From Tunicatimonas pelagia (GTDB taxonomy: Bacteria; Bacteroidota; Bacteroidia; Cytophagales; Cyclobacteriaceae), in the NCBI RefSeq assembly GCF_030506325.1, contig NZ_CP120683.1, positions 2,418,001-2,482,000 of the forward strand: 64,000 nucleotides of DNA, given 5' to 3'. Position numbers and translations under genes: made by a program. Below, one piece after another: positions 18,086 through 27,642 of the stretch (within the stretch, counting starts at the first letter, position 1; each line of letters begins with the position of its first letter). A model generated the notes under the pieces. The model ran no database searches, was not told where the DNA came from, and was given only the letters and a program-made list of their open reading frames with translations.

Positions 18086-19335
18086 TGAATTATCTCTGGT
18101 TGATTAATGGTTCCCCAAAGCCCCCCACCGCAATAGTAAGGGGATTGCTGACTTGCATCAATAGTAGCATTTAGTAAATGGTTTTCATATAGGCTATTAT
18201 CTGCGCGATAACGAAATTTCCGGCAGCTCAAATGGCCGTGAATATTTCCTTCTAGTTCTACTAGGCCATCAACATAGACCATTCCTTTGAGTATCCCATT
18301 GTTCCTCACCTTCATAGACCGCTGATGATAATCCATGTCCGTTCCAGTAACGAAAACAGTCCCGTGTACTAAGGTTGATTCTCCGATGATCATACTGCTT
18401 TTAGAAGAAGACAGTAGTACTAATGCCGATGGGTAGCTTAGCTTACAATGACTACCGATAATTAATGTATCAGTGGCTAGTATCTGTAGGCGACCTGAAA
18501 AACTAGAGGCAACAACTACACGGGGTGCTGCGATAATTATTGCGTCGAGCTGTGCTTGGGTGTTGATAAAGATAGCTTCTTCCGACGTAATAACTACATT
18601 CCCCTGAATAACTCCTTGGATTGTAACAGACTGTGGGTTATGGTAGTAAAGCAAAGGGTCAGCAAAAGAATGAGTTATACTATCTTCTAAATGCATTAGA
18701 GGAATCATATCTGGTAATTCCCCTTTTAATACGCGATGCAAATGATCTAAACGAACTTGGTTAATTGAGGGCAGCGATGGCTGACTGGCAAAAGTAGAGC
18801 CGTGAACCAATTGCTCACCTTGGTAACCAACTTGGTCAACATATGCACCTTTAATCCCTGCTTTCGGCAAGTAGCAATCTCCTTTCAAATAAGTATGACC
18901 GCTGATGGAGAGCGGACGTTGTTCGTCGGAAAGGTAAAGTGCCGACCGTGTCAGAGTATCGGGTAGGTAGCCTAGTAGTGCCATTTTTTGATAGCTATCA
19001 CTGCCTCGTTTTGCCTTGGCTACCCCTACATCAAAGATACCCCAAGGCTTACACTGAAGCCATACGCTATCCTGCTTTTTTTCAAACAGATCATTCCATC
19101 TACCTTGTCGGTATATAGAGCGATTTGGGGAAGCTCGTAACAATGCTAACCCTGACCGAGCATTTAGAATTAAATCATCGCTACGCATAAATGCTATCGT
19201 CGCTTTACGATAGTAGTAAGCTAATATTATTAGACTACTGCAAAGAGTAGTGATGACTAGTGATATAGCCAATACACTAGATAAAATACCCCCAGAGACA
19301 CGTATTGGTAAAAAACCTTTCATAATTTCTCTCAT
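18076..19335 (-). CDS. Membrane-anchored beta-solenoid-like protein in the GspK position
   Basis: 419 residues. The ATG at 19335 overlaps the upstream stop (ATGA). A hydrophobic helix at about 15-42 anchors the protein, but no clean class III cleavage site with Glu +5 is present. The region from about 130 to 390 is a succession of short beta strands separated by Gly/Asn turns (SVTIQGVIQGNVVITSE, SALVLLSSSKSSMIIGESTL, GILKGMVYVDGLVELEGNI), which reads like a right-handed solenoid or bactofilin-like fold. Upstream of GspI/J one expects GspK; this may be its functional replacement at the pseudopilus tip or a PilX-like protein. The family is not one I recognise. Confidence 0.6.
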   Translation of the reverse strand: MREIMKGFLPIRVSGGILSSVLAISLVITTLCSSLIILAYYYRKATIAFMRSDDLILNARSGLALLRASPNRSIYRQGRWNDLFEKKQDSVWLQCKPWGIFDVGVAKAKRGSDSYQKMALLGYLPDTLTRSALYLSDEQRPLSISGHTYLKGDCYLPKAGIKGAYVDQVGYQGEQLVHGSTFASQPSLPSINQVRLDHLHRVLKGELPDMIPLMHLEDSITHSFADPLLYYHNPQSVTIQGVIQGNVVITSEEAIFINTQAQLDAIIIAAPRVVVASSFSGRLQILATDTLIIGSHCKLSYPSALVLLSSSKSSMIIGESTLVHGTVFVTGTDMDYHQRSMKVRNNGILKGMVYVDGLVELEGNIHGHLSCRKFRYRADNSLYENHLLNATIDASQQSPYYCGGGLWGTINQPEIIQWL

Positions 19336-20408
19336 TGCTCTACTTCAGATGTACTTTTCGAATCAGATCTTTTCAGGGGCGTTTTTATCAACTCGCCATC
19401 TTGGTAGTACTGAATAATTTTATTATCTTCTTCATCCCACCTAATTAGCTTACCATGCAACTTACCATCTCGATAAGAACCTCTTTTACTTAGAGTGCCA
19501 TCAGAATTATACTCTCTAAAAGCACCATGCCGTTGCTGGTTTTTCCATCGGTATACCCGTTTACTATAATGAGCTTGATTTCCCCCTTCAGAAGATGGAG
19601 TTAACTCATAGCTAATTATTTTTCCATGAAGCTTTCCGTAACGATACTTTCCTGTACGGCGGATATGACCGTCGGGAAATCGCTCTTTAAACTTACCGTG
19701 TAACTTCCCGTCCTGATATGTGGTCAATTGGGTAATAACCTTTTCCTGTTGTTCAGATTCAACATAGCGATTATGAGTAACTACTTTCCCGTGCAATTTA
19801 CCTTGTCGATAGCTTCCTTGTTGATAAATTTGTTCCAAAGTATCGTAAATAACAAAAGGGCCTGTAAGCTGATTATTTTTCCAAGTTCGAGTCTGACGGA
19901 CTGGCACTGAACTATCTGGTGAGAGCATATAGCGTGTTTCCTTGCCATGCAATTGACCACTTCGGAAGTGCTGAGTTTCCTGAAGAGTACCTTGTGACGT
20001 GAAGGTTTCCTGACTACCTCTTGCATCTCCTTGCTTCCACTGTCGTACAGTCTTGATCTTTCCATTTGTATGCCAGCGTGTCCATGTTCCATCCTTGAGC
20101 CCCTCCCGGTATGCTCCTTTTTCCAGCAATGTATTATCACGAAGCATTTTGGTATACGAACCGTGCAGTAGCCTTCCTTCGTATCCTCCTTGGGAATAAG
20201 CAATGTTATTTCTTAAGTACCAAGTATAAAATTTATCGGATTGGGGAGATACAGACTGATTAGCAGTAAGTGTAGAGAAGGTGTAGATTGTATCTTGTTT
20301 TACAATAGTAATACGCTGACTATCAGAACTGATATCCGTATACAACGATGTTGTACAAGCGGTGGCTAGCAGCAGTTTAAGACCAGAAGCAATTAATTGA
20401 GACTTCAT
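19332..20408 (-). CDS. MORN-repeat (YwqK-like) lipoprotein
   Basis: 358 residues. A lipobox ATAC (Cys18) indicates an exported lipoprotein. Residues 80-335 carry at least eight repeats of the form GxYRxGKLHGxxxxxxxxG, the MORN_2/YwqK pattern. Such repeats are common in Bacteroidota but their function is generally unknown. It is the first gene of the T2SS operon and overlaps the GspK-position gene by ATGA, which suggests a role in, or secretion by, that system. Confidence 0.75.
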   Translation of the reverse strand: MKSQLIASGLKLLLATACTTSLYTDISSDSQRITIVKQDTIYTFSTLTANQSVSPQSDKFYTWYLRNNIAYSQGGYEGRLLHGSYTKMLRDNTLLEKGAYREGLKDGTWTRWHTNGKIKTVRQWKQGDARGSQETFTSQGTLQETQHFRSGQLHGKETRYMLSPDSSVPVRQTRTWKNNQLTGPFVIYDTLEQIYQQGSYRQGKLHGKVVTHNRYVESEQQEKVITQLTTYQDGKLHGKFKERFPDGHIRRTGKYRYGKLHGKIISYELTPSSEGGNQAHYSKRVYRWKNQQRHGAFREYNSDGTLSKRGSYRDGKLHGKLIRWDEEDNKIIQYYQDGELIKTPLKRSDSKSTSEVEQ

Positions 20409-20872
20409 ACTAAGAGTGAAAATACATTATGATACAGTTTCTGCAAAAAGTCTATCTGAACTTAAGTGTACTTATCCAGTAGGATTTACTTGGTATTAGT
20501 AATTTTTAGTTGAATACACCTATTGTAGACTTTACGAAATGAGAAAAGAACCAAGATTCAAGCTTTCCTAAGCTTATTCTCGACCATTTTTTTCTCACCC
20601 ATCAAGCAAACTATAAAATTGTGGTGCAACTTACATAGATGACTATTTTATATAATTGGAGGTAATTACCAAGATGCTAAGCACTTCGAAGGTTCTACTT
20701 CTGGCTGCTCAGAAGAAGTTAGTAGTGTGGGTTTGTGCAATCAGCTTCGCATTCTGTCCTTGTTGCTCGGCGAAAAAGCGGACAAGGGAAGAAGCTGTCT
20801 TTTTTGCTCCTTACCACAGTATTGCCTGCCCAGAGCTACGTAGTATAGCCTATACGTTCCGACTGCCAACAT
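20409..20872. other. Intergenic region upstream of the T2SS operon, no supported gene
   Basis: About 460 bases that should contain the promoter of the minus-strand T2SS operon in its left part. A 73-codon plus-strand frame at 20656-20877 has no recognisable family and lies opposite the continuation of the decayed minus-strand gene, so I do not call it. Confidence 0.4.
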
Positions 20873-21330
20873 TCTAGTTCAAAACTGACATGTTGCCGAG
20901 ACAAATCAGCAAAACGATCTTACTGAGCTTCCGATAAGCGAATGAATTGAGTGGCATGCTCTGGCAGTTTGCTGTGCTCTTATAAGAAGAGCTTTCCATA
21001 GAACGATAGTTCATCCAGCGGTTTAGCTTTTTCCACCTGAACTTCTGTTTGCTTTTGCAAAATGGCTTCTAACTGCTGATGAAGCTGCATATTTTGCTTT
21101 AAAGTAGGATGTTTTCCCTGCCGTGCTTCCACTAGCTGATTAAGTTCCTTTAACGCAGTGCTGACATCTAGCTATGAGCCAATACATCTTTGCTGTTGGG
21201 GTCAAAGCGGTGGAGTTACTCACTCGTACTCCTAGGCAAAGCCGTCGTAGCTGTAGCCTCGCAAAGCATCGGTAGCAGTTCGGCCAATTTGCTTTAATTC
21301 TTCCTATTGATTAGGCTTTTCTTGTTCCAT
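20873..21330 (-). pseudogene. Decayed gene of unknown family
   Basis: Read from ATG 21330 (MEQEKPNQ, then stop), one minus-strand frame gives convincing protein-like stretches: ELKQIGRTATDALRGYSYDG, then STALKELNQLVEARQGK, then EKAKPLDELSFYGKLFL and ATQFIRLSEAQ. They are interrupted by at least five in-frame stops. The helical, Gln/Lys-rich composition is coherent across the stops, which is what a pseudogene with point mutations looks like. I do not recognise the family. Alternatively it could be a chance open pattern, but the continuity over 150 codons argues against this. Confidence 0.5.
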
Positions 21331-21365
21331 TATTGGTTGTATAATGTTGATTACTTAGTAGTCCA

Positions 21366-21510
21366 GTAATGGGGTACACTACAGATATACAAACGCTGCA
21401 ACGAGAAACAAGCACTTGGGCACAAAATGTCAACCTAAGCCAACGGGAGATAAATTGGCAACTCAAAATCGCTGAGACCCGAGCCAAACTCAGATCAACA
21501 TATCCTAATT
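21366..21510 (+). pseudogene. C-terminal remnant of an IS630-family transposase
   Basis: The plus-strand frame from 21369 gives TLQRETSTWAQNVN, then REINWQLKIAETRAKLRSTY. This pattern (L-x-x-E-x-x-x-W ... I-N-W-x-x-x-x-x-A-R-x-K-L-x-x-x-Y-P) is the end of IS630-family DDE transposases as I know them. Only the last 45 or so codons remain. The catalytic DDE part is missing and no terminal inverted repeat could be identified. It marks past insertion and deletion beside ssrA. Confidence 0.55.
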
Positions 21511-21690
21511 CTTTACCTTGGCAATGCACTAGCCTTCGCCAGATTAATAGCTAAGTTTTCGCCGCCTTTCGCAATAGCTTTTTTGCCGATGACCAGCTGA
21601 GCGGAAGACAGACTGGCAAGGAACGGTAGTATTCCAATACTAAGTATGGTTCGTGTGCTTATTGTCTTGTCATTGTTAGGTTAAAATACC
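21505..21690 (-). pseudogene. Fragment with a signal-peptide-like frame, start codon lost
   Basis: On the minus strand a frame ends at a stop near 21505 and reads RTILSIGILPFLASLSSAQL followed by VIGKKAIAKGGENLAINLAK. This looks like a signal peptide and the start of a mature exported protein, but no ATG precedes it and the frame stops just where the IS630 remnant begins. It is probably a gene broken by the insertion element. Low confidence because it is short. Confidence 0.3.
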
Positions 21691-21805
21691 GAGGCGGTAG
21701 CCAGTGGGCCGAGTCCACGGTGGATACCACCCAAAACTTTTCATTGTTGTGTTTGCTGGAAATGATTGAATACCTGCTTCTTAGAAAATCAAGAGCTTAA
21801 AAGAA

Positions 21806-21839
21806 AAACCCCTTTAAATTTTGAAATTTAAAGGGGTTT
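21806..21839 (-). terminator. Intrinsic terminator of ssrA
   Basis: A perfect 16-base inverted repeat (AAACCCCTTTAAATTT at 21806-21821, complement at 21824-21839) followed on the minus strand by TTTTTCTTTT, 23 bases beyond the tmRNA 3' end. Confidence 0.85.
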
Positions 21840-21861
21840 AAGATTATCTGAATCAGACTTG

Positions 21862-22266
21862 TGGAGCCGGAGGGATTCGAACCCTCGTCCAGAGAAGGCC
21901 ACTATCGTGTCTTCTACATGCTTAGCTATTATTCAATTGTCGGGTTGCCTAAGGTAAATAGCGCACCTGCCAGCAACCGTATCTGCTAAAGTTTCGCTAG
22001 AGCGTCGCAGTGCCGCTTTAGCTAGTTCTGCTGAGTCGACACTCTGTAATCCAACCGAGCGGAACAGCGGTTGGCAGAATGTGGCCCGGGAGCCGTTGGC
22101 TCAACCGATTATGCCCGTTATTCTAGTCTATTAGACTAAAATTAGGCGGCCATGGCGTAATTAGATTCGCCAAGTATGGTTTAGGACTCAGGGGTCAAGG
22201 CGCGCATCCCATGCGCCTGCATGCTTACACACGTAGTCACACATCCTGTCAAATCCGGTCGGCCCC
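21862..22266 (-). ncRNA. ssrA: tmRNA
   Basis: The 5' end GGGGCCGACCGGATTTGACA (from 22266) and the 3' end GGTTCGAATCCCTCCGGCTC plus A (to 21862) form the tRNA-like domain; the acceptor stem pairs GGGGCCG with CGGCTCC, with one G-U pair. CCA is not encoded. The tag reading frame at 22171-22142 encodes GESNYAMAA followed by TAA. The tag ends MAA rather than the more usual LAA, as I recall for Cytophaga, supporting a Cytophagales origin. It rescues stalled ribosomes with SmpB and tags the peptide for proteolysis. Confidence 0.95.
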
Positions 22267-22365
22267 AATTTTTCAAGACAATGCCTATATACTACGTCTT
22301 TGTAGGCGAAAAGGTTCTGAGATAATTTAGTCGCCGCTACGAACGAGCTAATGAGTAGTATTTGA

Positions 22366-24432
22366 CTAAGGCAAATTCCGTTGTAGTTGATCTAGAGCAT
22401 CAGATACGGCGTGTACCGGGAGTTGACAGGTTTTATCGTAACAGACATAGAGCGTGGTTTGACCATCTTCTGCCCTTCGTTCCTTTAGCAGTGGAAGTTC
22501 GCTTTCGTTTTCAGTAGCCAGCACCACTTTGTTAGGATGGTAGTGTTGGATAAGCTCCGAGGCTACCTCCTGATGATCTGGCCCCACAATAGCTACCTCG
22601 GCCAGCGGTAGTGCCATTTCGGTAGCCAGCACCGCCCAATTGGTAGTATCCGAAGGATATTGTTTGACCAACGGTAGCATCCGGCTTAGCATACCCTGCG
22701 CCAACTCAGTGTAATCGGATTTTTCTAACAATACTCCTAGCTTATGCAGGTTGCGGGTCATTGCCGAATTGGAAGCTGGGATCACATTATCGAATAGTTC
22801 TTTTTTACGAGCAATTAGTTCAGAGGAAGCTGGGGTATAAAAGAAAAATTGCTCTTTCTGGTGATAGAAATGACGAATGGCGTACTGCACCAATTGATCG
22901 GCCAGGTGCAACCACTGCTCATCGAAATTGACCTGATAGAGTGCAATCAGTCCGTCGGCTATAAAGGCGTAATCGTCTAAGAAACCATCAATTTTGCGCT
23001 CACCTTTCGCGTAGGTATGGGAGATACTAGCTCCTTCACCTTCCGTTTGAATTAGCTTACTCTTTAAAAATTGAGCGTTCTGTTGAGCCAAATCTAGAAT
23101 AGACTGTTCACCTAATGCTGTGTAGGCATCTATCAGCCCCCGCAGCATCAGACCATTCCACCCGGCAATAATCTTATCATCCAGTCCGGGTCTTTCTCGC
23201 TGCAACCGTCGTTCCAACAAGTCCTGCTTAGCCTTGTTAACTACTTCGCTAAAATCAGGTAGGCTCAGTTCGTACTTCCGAACGAATTCGCCTTCAGACT
23301 GGCTTAGATGCAGAATATTATTTCCGTTTTCCCAGTTTCCTTCGGGGGTAGCACTAAAATAGTCGGTGATCATATCAGTCGTATCGCCTAGCACTTGCTG
23401 AAGTTCGTCGTAGCTCCAGACGTAGTACTTTCCTTCTTCGCCTTCACTATCAGCATCTAGCGCACTGTAAAAGCCACCCTCCGGGCTGGTAAGCTCTCGT
23501 TGTACGAAGGCTATGGTATCGGTTAGTACCTGCCGGTATAAATCGCTGTGGGTAACGCTAAATGCTTCGGAGTACAAACTGAGTAGCTGACCGTTGTCGT
23601 ATAACATCTTTTCAAAGTGGGGCGCAAACCATTCAGCATCAACCGAATAACGGGCGAAGCCACCGCCAATTTGGTCGTAGATACCACCCAAGGCTATTTG
23701 GTCGAGCGTGAGTAGCGCGTGGTTCAGTGCTTCGGTATCTTCCGTAACAAAATGGTAGCGTAGTAGAAATAGCCACTGACTGGGCATCGGAAACTTCGGC
23801 GCTTTGTTCAATCCTCCTTTTTCCGTATCAAACCGTTCTGAGAACGCCCGAAATACTTCTCTCAGCTCACGCTGCACCGAGGCTGGATATAACTCTGGTT
23901 GAGAAGCTGAAATATTGTACCGTAGAGTTTCGCTAGCCTGTAAGCCTTCGGCGAACTTATCGGCTGCCTCCACCACTTGCTCTCGCTGCTTTTCGTAGGC
24001 CAATGCTACATTGTTTAGAATCTGTAGCCAGTTTTGTTTGGGAAAATACGTTCCCCCGTAAAAAGGTTTTTGATCGGGAGTTAAGAAAACGTTCAGTGGC
24101 CAGCCTCCTTGCAAACCCATCGTCTGCACCGCTTCCATGTAAATCTGATCCACATCCGGCCGTTCTTCCCGGTCTACTTTGATATTGATGAAATGTTTAT
24201 TCATCAGTTCGGCCACTTCTTCATCCTCAAAGCACTCTCGTTCCATTACGTGGCACCAGTGGCAAGCCGAATAGCCAATACTCACAATAATGGGCTTATC
24301 TTCATCTTTGGCCTTTTGCAATGACTCTTCCGACCACGGATACCAGTACACCGGATTGTGAGCGTGTTGAAGTAAGTACGGACTACTTTCGTGAATGAGG
24401 TGGTTCGAGGGTTGTGAAGATTTTGCGGTCAT
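22366..24432 (-). CDS. Thioredoxin domain-containing protein, YyaL/DUF255 family
   Basis: 688 residues, the usual length for the YyaL/SPATA20 family. The N-terminal 170 residues are a thioredoxin-like DUF255 domain with [17 protein letters not shown], the redox-like motif [19 protein letters not shown] and [11 protein letters not shown]. The rest is an alpha/alpha toroid resembling N-acylglucosamine 2-epimerases, with [30 protein letters not shown] and [10 protein letters not shown]. The biochemical function of the family is not firmly established. The ATG overlaps the GSCFA stop (ATGA at 24429-24432), so the two are probably translated from one mRNA. Confidence 0.92.
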   Translation of the reverse strand: MTAKSSQPSNHLIHESSPYLLQHAHNPVYWYPWSEESLQKAKDEDKPIIVSIGYSACHWCHVMERECFEDEEVAELMNKHFINIKVDREERPDVDQIYMEAVQTMGLQGGWPLNVFLTPDQKPFYGGTYFPKQNWLQILNNVALAYEKQREQVVEAADKFAEGLQASETLRYNISASQPELYPASVQRELREVFRAFSERFDTEKGGLNKAPKFPMPSQWLFLLRYHFVTEDTEALNHALLTLDQIALGGIYDQIGGGFARYSVDAEWFAPHFEKMLYDNGQLLSLYSEAFSVTHSDLYRQVLTDTIAFVQRELTSPEGGFYSALDADSEGEEGKYYVWSYDELQQVLGDTTDMITDYFSATPEGNWENGNNILHLSQSEGEFVRKYELSLPDFSEVVNKAKQDLLERRLQRERPGLDDKIIAGWNGLMLRGLIDAYTALGEQSILDLAQQNAQFLKSKLIQTEGEGASISHTYAKGERKIDGFLDDYAFIADGLIALYQVNFDEQWLHLADQLVQYAIRHFYHQKEQFFFYTPASSELIARKKELFDNVIPASNSAMTRNLHKLGVLLEKSDYTELAQGMLSRMLPLVKQYPSDTTNWAVLATEMALPLAEVAIVGPDHQEVASELIQHYHPNKVVLATENESELPLLKERRAEDGQTTLYVCYDKTCQLPVHAVSDALDQLQRNLP

Positions 24433-25403
24433 AAAAGTTGTTGTTCGAGTTCTTGAATTTCGGCGATTACATCTACCTGCTGCTTTAACTGCTTAAGCTG
24501 CTCAATCGTTTTACGTAAAAATTGCTGATGGGCTTCGGAAGCTGGGCGAAAGGCTCGATGCTGTACTGCTCTATAAATAGGATTCCAGGTTTTCAGAAAC
24601 TGTTGCGCCTCAGCATCTAGGTAGTGCTCCGCTACTTTTTGCCAGATATAATCCTCCGCCACTTCCGAGGGGTGAAGCATATCCGCTTGATAAAAACGAT
24701 AGTCCCGCAATTCATCTATTAGCAGTTCGTAGCTTGGGAAATAGTAAACATCTTCCGGATAGTTTTCCTGAATAGTGTGAGCTACCAGCCGAAGCACCGA
24801 TTTGCTCACTGAATTTTGTACCAGCGTATCGCGAAGGTGGCGTACCGGGCTGACGGTTAGAATGTATTTGATATTAGGATTTAGTGTATTTAGCACCCGA
24901 TAGAGTTGCTTAAACTGAGTAATCATTTCTCCTGGTTCAAGCAGCCAACGGCGAAATAGGCGAGCGGGCATTTTATGGCAGTTAGCTACGACTTGCCCTG
25001 TTTCTTTACGCCGGTAGCTAAAGGCTGATCCCAGCGTAATCACCACCCAGCTACATTGTTTCAAATAATTGCGGGTACTTACAAGTGCTTGTTCAATTTG
25101 CGTCTGCAAGTCTACTTTAGTCTCACTGCTAAAATCGGAGTGAAAATGGTAGTTGAAATGTGTATTTTGGTTAACTAGATAAGTATCATCATCCGGTACT
25201 GATTGATTGGCAGCGTTCAGCAGTAATTCAAATACTGAGAGCGGATTGTACAGCGTACCGAACGGATTGATGCAGGCACGAAATTTATTTTGTTGAAATC
25301 GTTTACCTATCGCTTGAGCAAAACAAGAACCTACCAACAGCAGTGAGTCGTGCAATGAAATACGTTGGGGGAGAGGCTCTATTTCAACGGGAGTCCGGAA
25401 CAT
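24429..25403 (-). CDS. GSCFA domain protein
   Basis: 324 residues. The eponymous motif appears as [14 protein letters not shown] near residue 25, followed by [10 protein letters not shown] and a downstream TLGSAFSYR and [14 protein letters not shown]. These are the conserved blocks of the GSCFA family, an SGNH-hydrolase-like group found mainly in Bacteroidota. No substrate is known to me. The reading frame ends in a Gln-rich helix. It is coupled to the YyaL-type gene by ATGA and lies downstream of the rplI terminator, so it needs its own promoter within the 80-base gap. Confidence 0.9.
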   Translation of the reverse strand: MFRTPVEIEPLPQRISLHDSLLLVGSCFAQAIGKRFQQNKFRACINPFGTLYNPLSVFELLLNAANQSVPDDDTYLVNQNTHFNYHFHSDFSSETKVDLQTQIEQALVSTRNYLKQCSWVVITLGSAFSYRRKETGQVVANCHKMPARLFRRWLLEPGEMITQFKQLYRVLNTLNPNIKYILTVSPVRHLRDTLVQNSVSKSVLRLVAHTIQENYPEDVYYFPSYELLIDELRDYRFYQADMLHPSEVAEDYIWQKVAEHYLDAEAQQFLKTWNPIYRAVQHRAFRPASEAHQQFLRKTIEQLKQLKQQVDVIAEIQELEQQLL

Positions 25404-25434
25404 AAAAAATCTAAGCTTAGCCTCTACTAACGAA

Positions 25435-25461
25435 AAAAGCCCTAAAATGATTAGGGCTTTT
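25435..25461 (-). terminator. Intrinsic terminator of the rpsF-rpsR-rplI operon
   Basis: Inverted repeat AAAAGCCCTAA / TTAGGGCTTTT with a five-base loop, followed on the minus strand by a run of six T residues, 22 bases after the rplI stop. Confidence 0.85.
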
Positions 25462-25482
25462 AGTATTAAAAGGTTGAAGATT

Positions 25483-25926
25483 TTAGGCTTCTACTACCTG
25501 TATGGCAATGTTTTGCTTCACTTCTTTGTGCAAATCAACCTCAGCCGAGTATTCTCCTAATGTTTTTATATCCTGATTAAGCGAAATGCGTCGGCGGTCA
25601 ATATCAAAGCCTTTCTCTTTCAGTACATCCGCGATCTGAAGTACGGTAACGGCTCCGAATATTTTTCCACTCTCGCCCGCTTTGGCCGGCAACTCTAAGG
25701 TTACCCCTTCCAGCTTAGCAGCAATATCCTCAGCATCTTTCTTCACCTTATCGGCTTTGTGCGATGCCTGACGAACGTTCTCTTCAATCATTTTCTTATT
25801 GGAAGGACTAGCGATAATGGCTAATCCTTGAGGGATCAGATAATTACGACCGTAGCCACCCTTCACGGTAACGATGTCGTCTTTATAGCCTAACCCTTTT
25901 ATATCTTCTCGAAGTATAATTTCCAT
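25483..25926 (-). CDS. rplI: 50S ribosomal protein L9
   Basis: 147 residues. The N-terminal domain reads MEIILREDIKGLGYKDDIVT with VKGGYGRNYLIPQGLA, the classic L9 signature. A long charged connecting helix and a C-terminal domain with LPAKAGESGKIFGAVT follow. It binds 23S rRNA near the L1 stalk. It is the last gene of the rpsF-rpsR-rplI operon, 90 bases after rpsR. That gap contains degenerate repeats of the CTAACCCCTAATTCC type. Confidence 0.97.
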   Translation of the reverse strand: MEIILREDIKGLGYKDDIVTVKGGYGRNYLIPQGLAIIASPSNKKMIEENVRQASHKADKVKKDAEDIAAKLEGVTLELPAKAGESGKIFGAVTVLQIADVLKEKGFDIDRRRISLNQDIKTLGEYSAEVDLHKEVKQNIAIQVVEA

Positions 25927-26016
25927 GTGTGTATTGGGTTTTTGGGGGTTAGGTGTTGGGTATTAGGGAGCGACAAGATGTCTAACCCCTAATTCCTAAA
26001 ACTCAATCCCCAACAT

Positions 26017-26274
26017 CTATTTTAATGAATCAGCTACGTAGGGGAGCAATGCTAAATGGCGTGCTCGCTTTACGGCTTGGGTTACTTTGCGCTGAAATTT
26101 CTGACTGGTTCCAGTAATTCGGCGAGGTAAGATTTTACCCTGCTCGTTGACGAACTTTAGCAAAAAGTCAGGATCCTTGTAGTCGATGTAGTTGATACCG
26201 GCTTTCTTAAAGCGGCAGTACTTCTCGCGACGCTCTTTGCGGTCGCTGTTAATTGGTTCGTTTTGTAAACTCAT
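26017..26274 (-). CDS. rpsR: 30S ribosomal protein S18
   Basis: 85 residues, typical length. [10 protein letters not shown]-like start ([20 protein letters not shown]), then [20 protein letters not shown] and [11 protein letters not shown] are the S18 signature. It binds S6 and the 16S rRNA platform. The ATG overlaps the rpsF stop (ATGA at 26271-26274), in the conserved rpsF-rpsR-rplI order. Confidence 0.97.
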   Translation of the reverse strand: MSLQNEPINSDRKERREKYCRFKKAGINYIDYKDPDFLLKFVNEQGKILPRRITGTSQKFQRKVTQAVKRARHLALLPYVADSLK

Positions 26275-26651
26275 GCGGTGGCTTCTTCTTTGTTTTTCTT
26301 CTTTTTATCCTTTCTAAAATCTCCTCGTCGGCGACGCTCGTTGTACTCAACGGCGTGCTTGTCAAGCGATACCGTTAAGAAGCGCATCACCCGCTCATCG
26401 CGACGATACTCCGTTTCTAAAGTATCTACCAGCGTTGGTTCGGCCACAAACTCGGCTAGGTGATAAAACCCAGTGGTTTTGTGGTTGATAGGATAAGCTA
26501 GCTTTTTTAGCCCCCAGCTTTCTTCATTAATGACGTCGGCGCCATTTTCTTTCAAGAAAGTAGAAAACTTAGCAGCAGCATCCTTCATCTGATCTTCAGA
26601 CAAAACGGGAGTTAAAATGAATACTGTCTCGTAATTTTTCTTAAATTCCAT
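26271..26651 (-). CDS. rpsF: 30S ribosomal protein S6
   Basis: 126 residues from ATG 26651. A farther upstream in-frame start is rejected because [17 protein letters not shown] is the normal S6 N-terminus. The alpha/beta core includes [20 protein letters not shown] and [13 protein letters not shown]. The C-terminal tail is Lys/Glu-rich ([15 protein letters not shown]), as usual in Bacteroidota. It pairs with S18 in the small-subunit platform and is coupled to rpsR. Confidence 0.96.
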   Translation of the reverse strand: MEFKKNYETVFILTPVLSEDQMKDAAAKFSTFLKENGADVINEESWGLKKLAYPINHKTTGFYHLAEFVAEPTLVDTLETEYRRDERVMRFLTVSLDKHAVEYNERRRRGDFRKDKKKKNKEEATA

Positions 26652-26967
26652 GCTTATTTTATTAAAGGACTGCAAATTTAGAACATTTGCCGTAGATGTC
26701 AAATTAAATAGTTTAATTTGATGGCGAGGGGCTGGGAGCTTGGCGCAAGGGGTTAAAACTTCCTAAATTCTGTGCTAAGTTTGGGCCTTTAGCTTCTGCC
26801 TTCGTTCTCACAACTTCTGTAAAGCAATTCTCTAAATTGAATTCCCAGTTCAACTGTATACCTGTTCTCGATCCATACTTTCTAACTTCTACCGCCAAGC
26901 TCCCGGCTCCCTGCTAAGTAGATTTGCTATTTTTTCCCTAACTTACCCAATAAACACCCATTAACCT
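26652..26967. other. Divergent intergenic region between rpsF and the SRAP gene
   Basis: About 315 bases without a convincing gene; a 61-codon minus-strand frame here has no family features. The region contains repeated phrases GGGAGCTTGG and CTCCCGGCTCCCTGC, related to the degenerate repeats elsewhere in the window. It should hold the ribosomal operon promoter on the minus strand and the SRAP promoter on the plus strand. Confidence 0.45.
26919..26926 (+). promoter_or_regulatory. TAnnTTTG -7 element for the SRAP gene
   Basis: TAGATTTG fits the Bacteroidota -7 consensus TAnnTTTG and lies 41 bases upstream of the SRAP ATG. No good -33 TTG is seen at the expected distance. Confidence 0.45.
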
Positions 26968-27630
26968 ATGTGCGGCCGATACAGCATTGGACCCGAAATT
27001 GAAACGTTAGTAGAAAAGCTCCGGGTAGCTTTACCCCCGGATTTTGCTCCTCATTACAACGCTGCTCCGTCGCAGCACTTACCGGTAGTAAGTAATCAAC
27101 AATCTGACCGGGTAACTTTATACCAGTGGGGGATGATTCCTTTTTGGGCGAAGAGCTCCAGCGGACAGCGACTCATTAATGCCCGATCCGAAACCGTTCA
27201 CGAAAAAAGTACATTCAAACGAGCGTTTCGTTCGCAACGTTGCTTAGTGCCGGCGGGCGGTTACTACGAATGGAAGAAGACCCCGCAAGGGAAAGAACCT
27301 TACCGAATCATTTTGGCGGATAAATTGCCCTTTGTTTTTGCGGGTATCTGGCAGCAGCCGGGTGAGCTATCGGCTACAGGAACTCCCGAGTATAGCATCA
27401 TTACTACGCAGGCTCCTTCTTCTATCAAAGATATTCACGACCGAATGCCGGTGATTTTGGATGAAGCTGCCTGGGATTTTTGGCTGAGCGATACGGAAGA
27501 CGGCGAAGGCCTACAGGATGTACTTCGCCCGCTAGACGATAATAAATTAAGAGCTTACCCCGTTTCCAAACGAGTGAATAATGTTCAGAACGATGACGCC
27601 GAACTTATCACTCCACTTTCAAACGGTTAA
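26968..27630 (+). CDS. SRAP domain protein, abasic-site DNA-protein crosslinker (YedK/HMCES family)
   Basis: 220 residues, typical length. It begins MCGRYS, so Cys2 becomes the N-terminal residue that forms a thiazolidine crosslink with abasic sites in single-stranded DNA. Other family blocks are YNAAPSQHLPVV, WGMIPFWAK, RLINARSETV, RCLVPAGGYYEWKK (catalytic Glu) and HDRMPVIL (catalytic His). All expected catalytic residues are present. It sits alone on the plus strand, with the DUF1080 gene 12 bases downstream; the two may share a transcript though no functional link is evident. Confidence 0.95.
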   Translation: MCGRYSIGPEIETLVEKLRVALPPDFAPHYNAAPSQHLPVVSNQQSDRVTLYQWGMIPFWAKSSSGQRLINARSETVHEKSTFKRAFRSQRCLVPAGGYYEWKKTPQGKEPYRIILADKLPFVFAGIWQQPGELSATGTPEYSIITTQAPSSIKDIHDRMPVILDEAAWDFWLSDTEDGEGLQDVLRPLDDNKLRAYPVSKRVNNVQNDDAELITPLSNG

Positions 27631-27642
27631 TTTTTATTCTTT

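Noticed and set aside
20656-20877. 73-codon plus-strand frame
   Set aside because: Begins with a plausible helix but has no homologous pattern and lies opposite decayed coding sequence.
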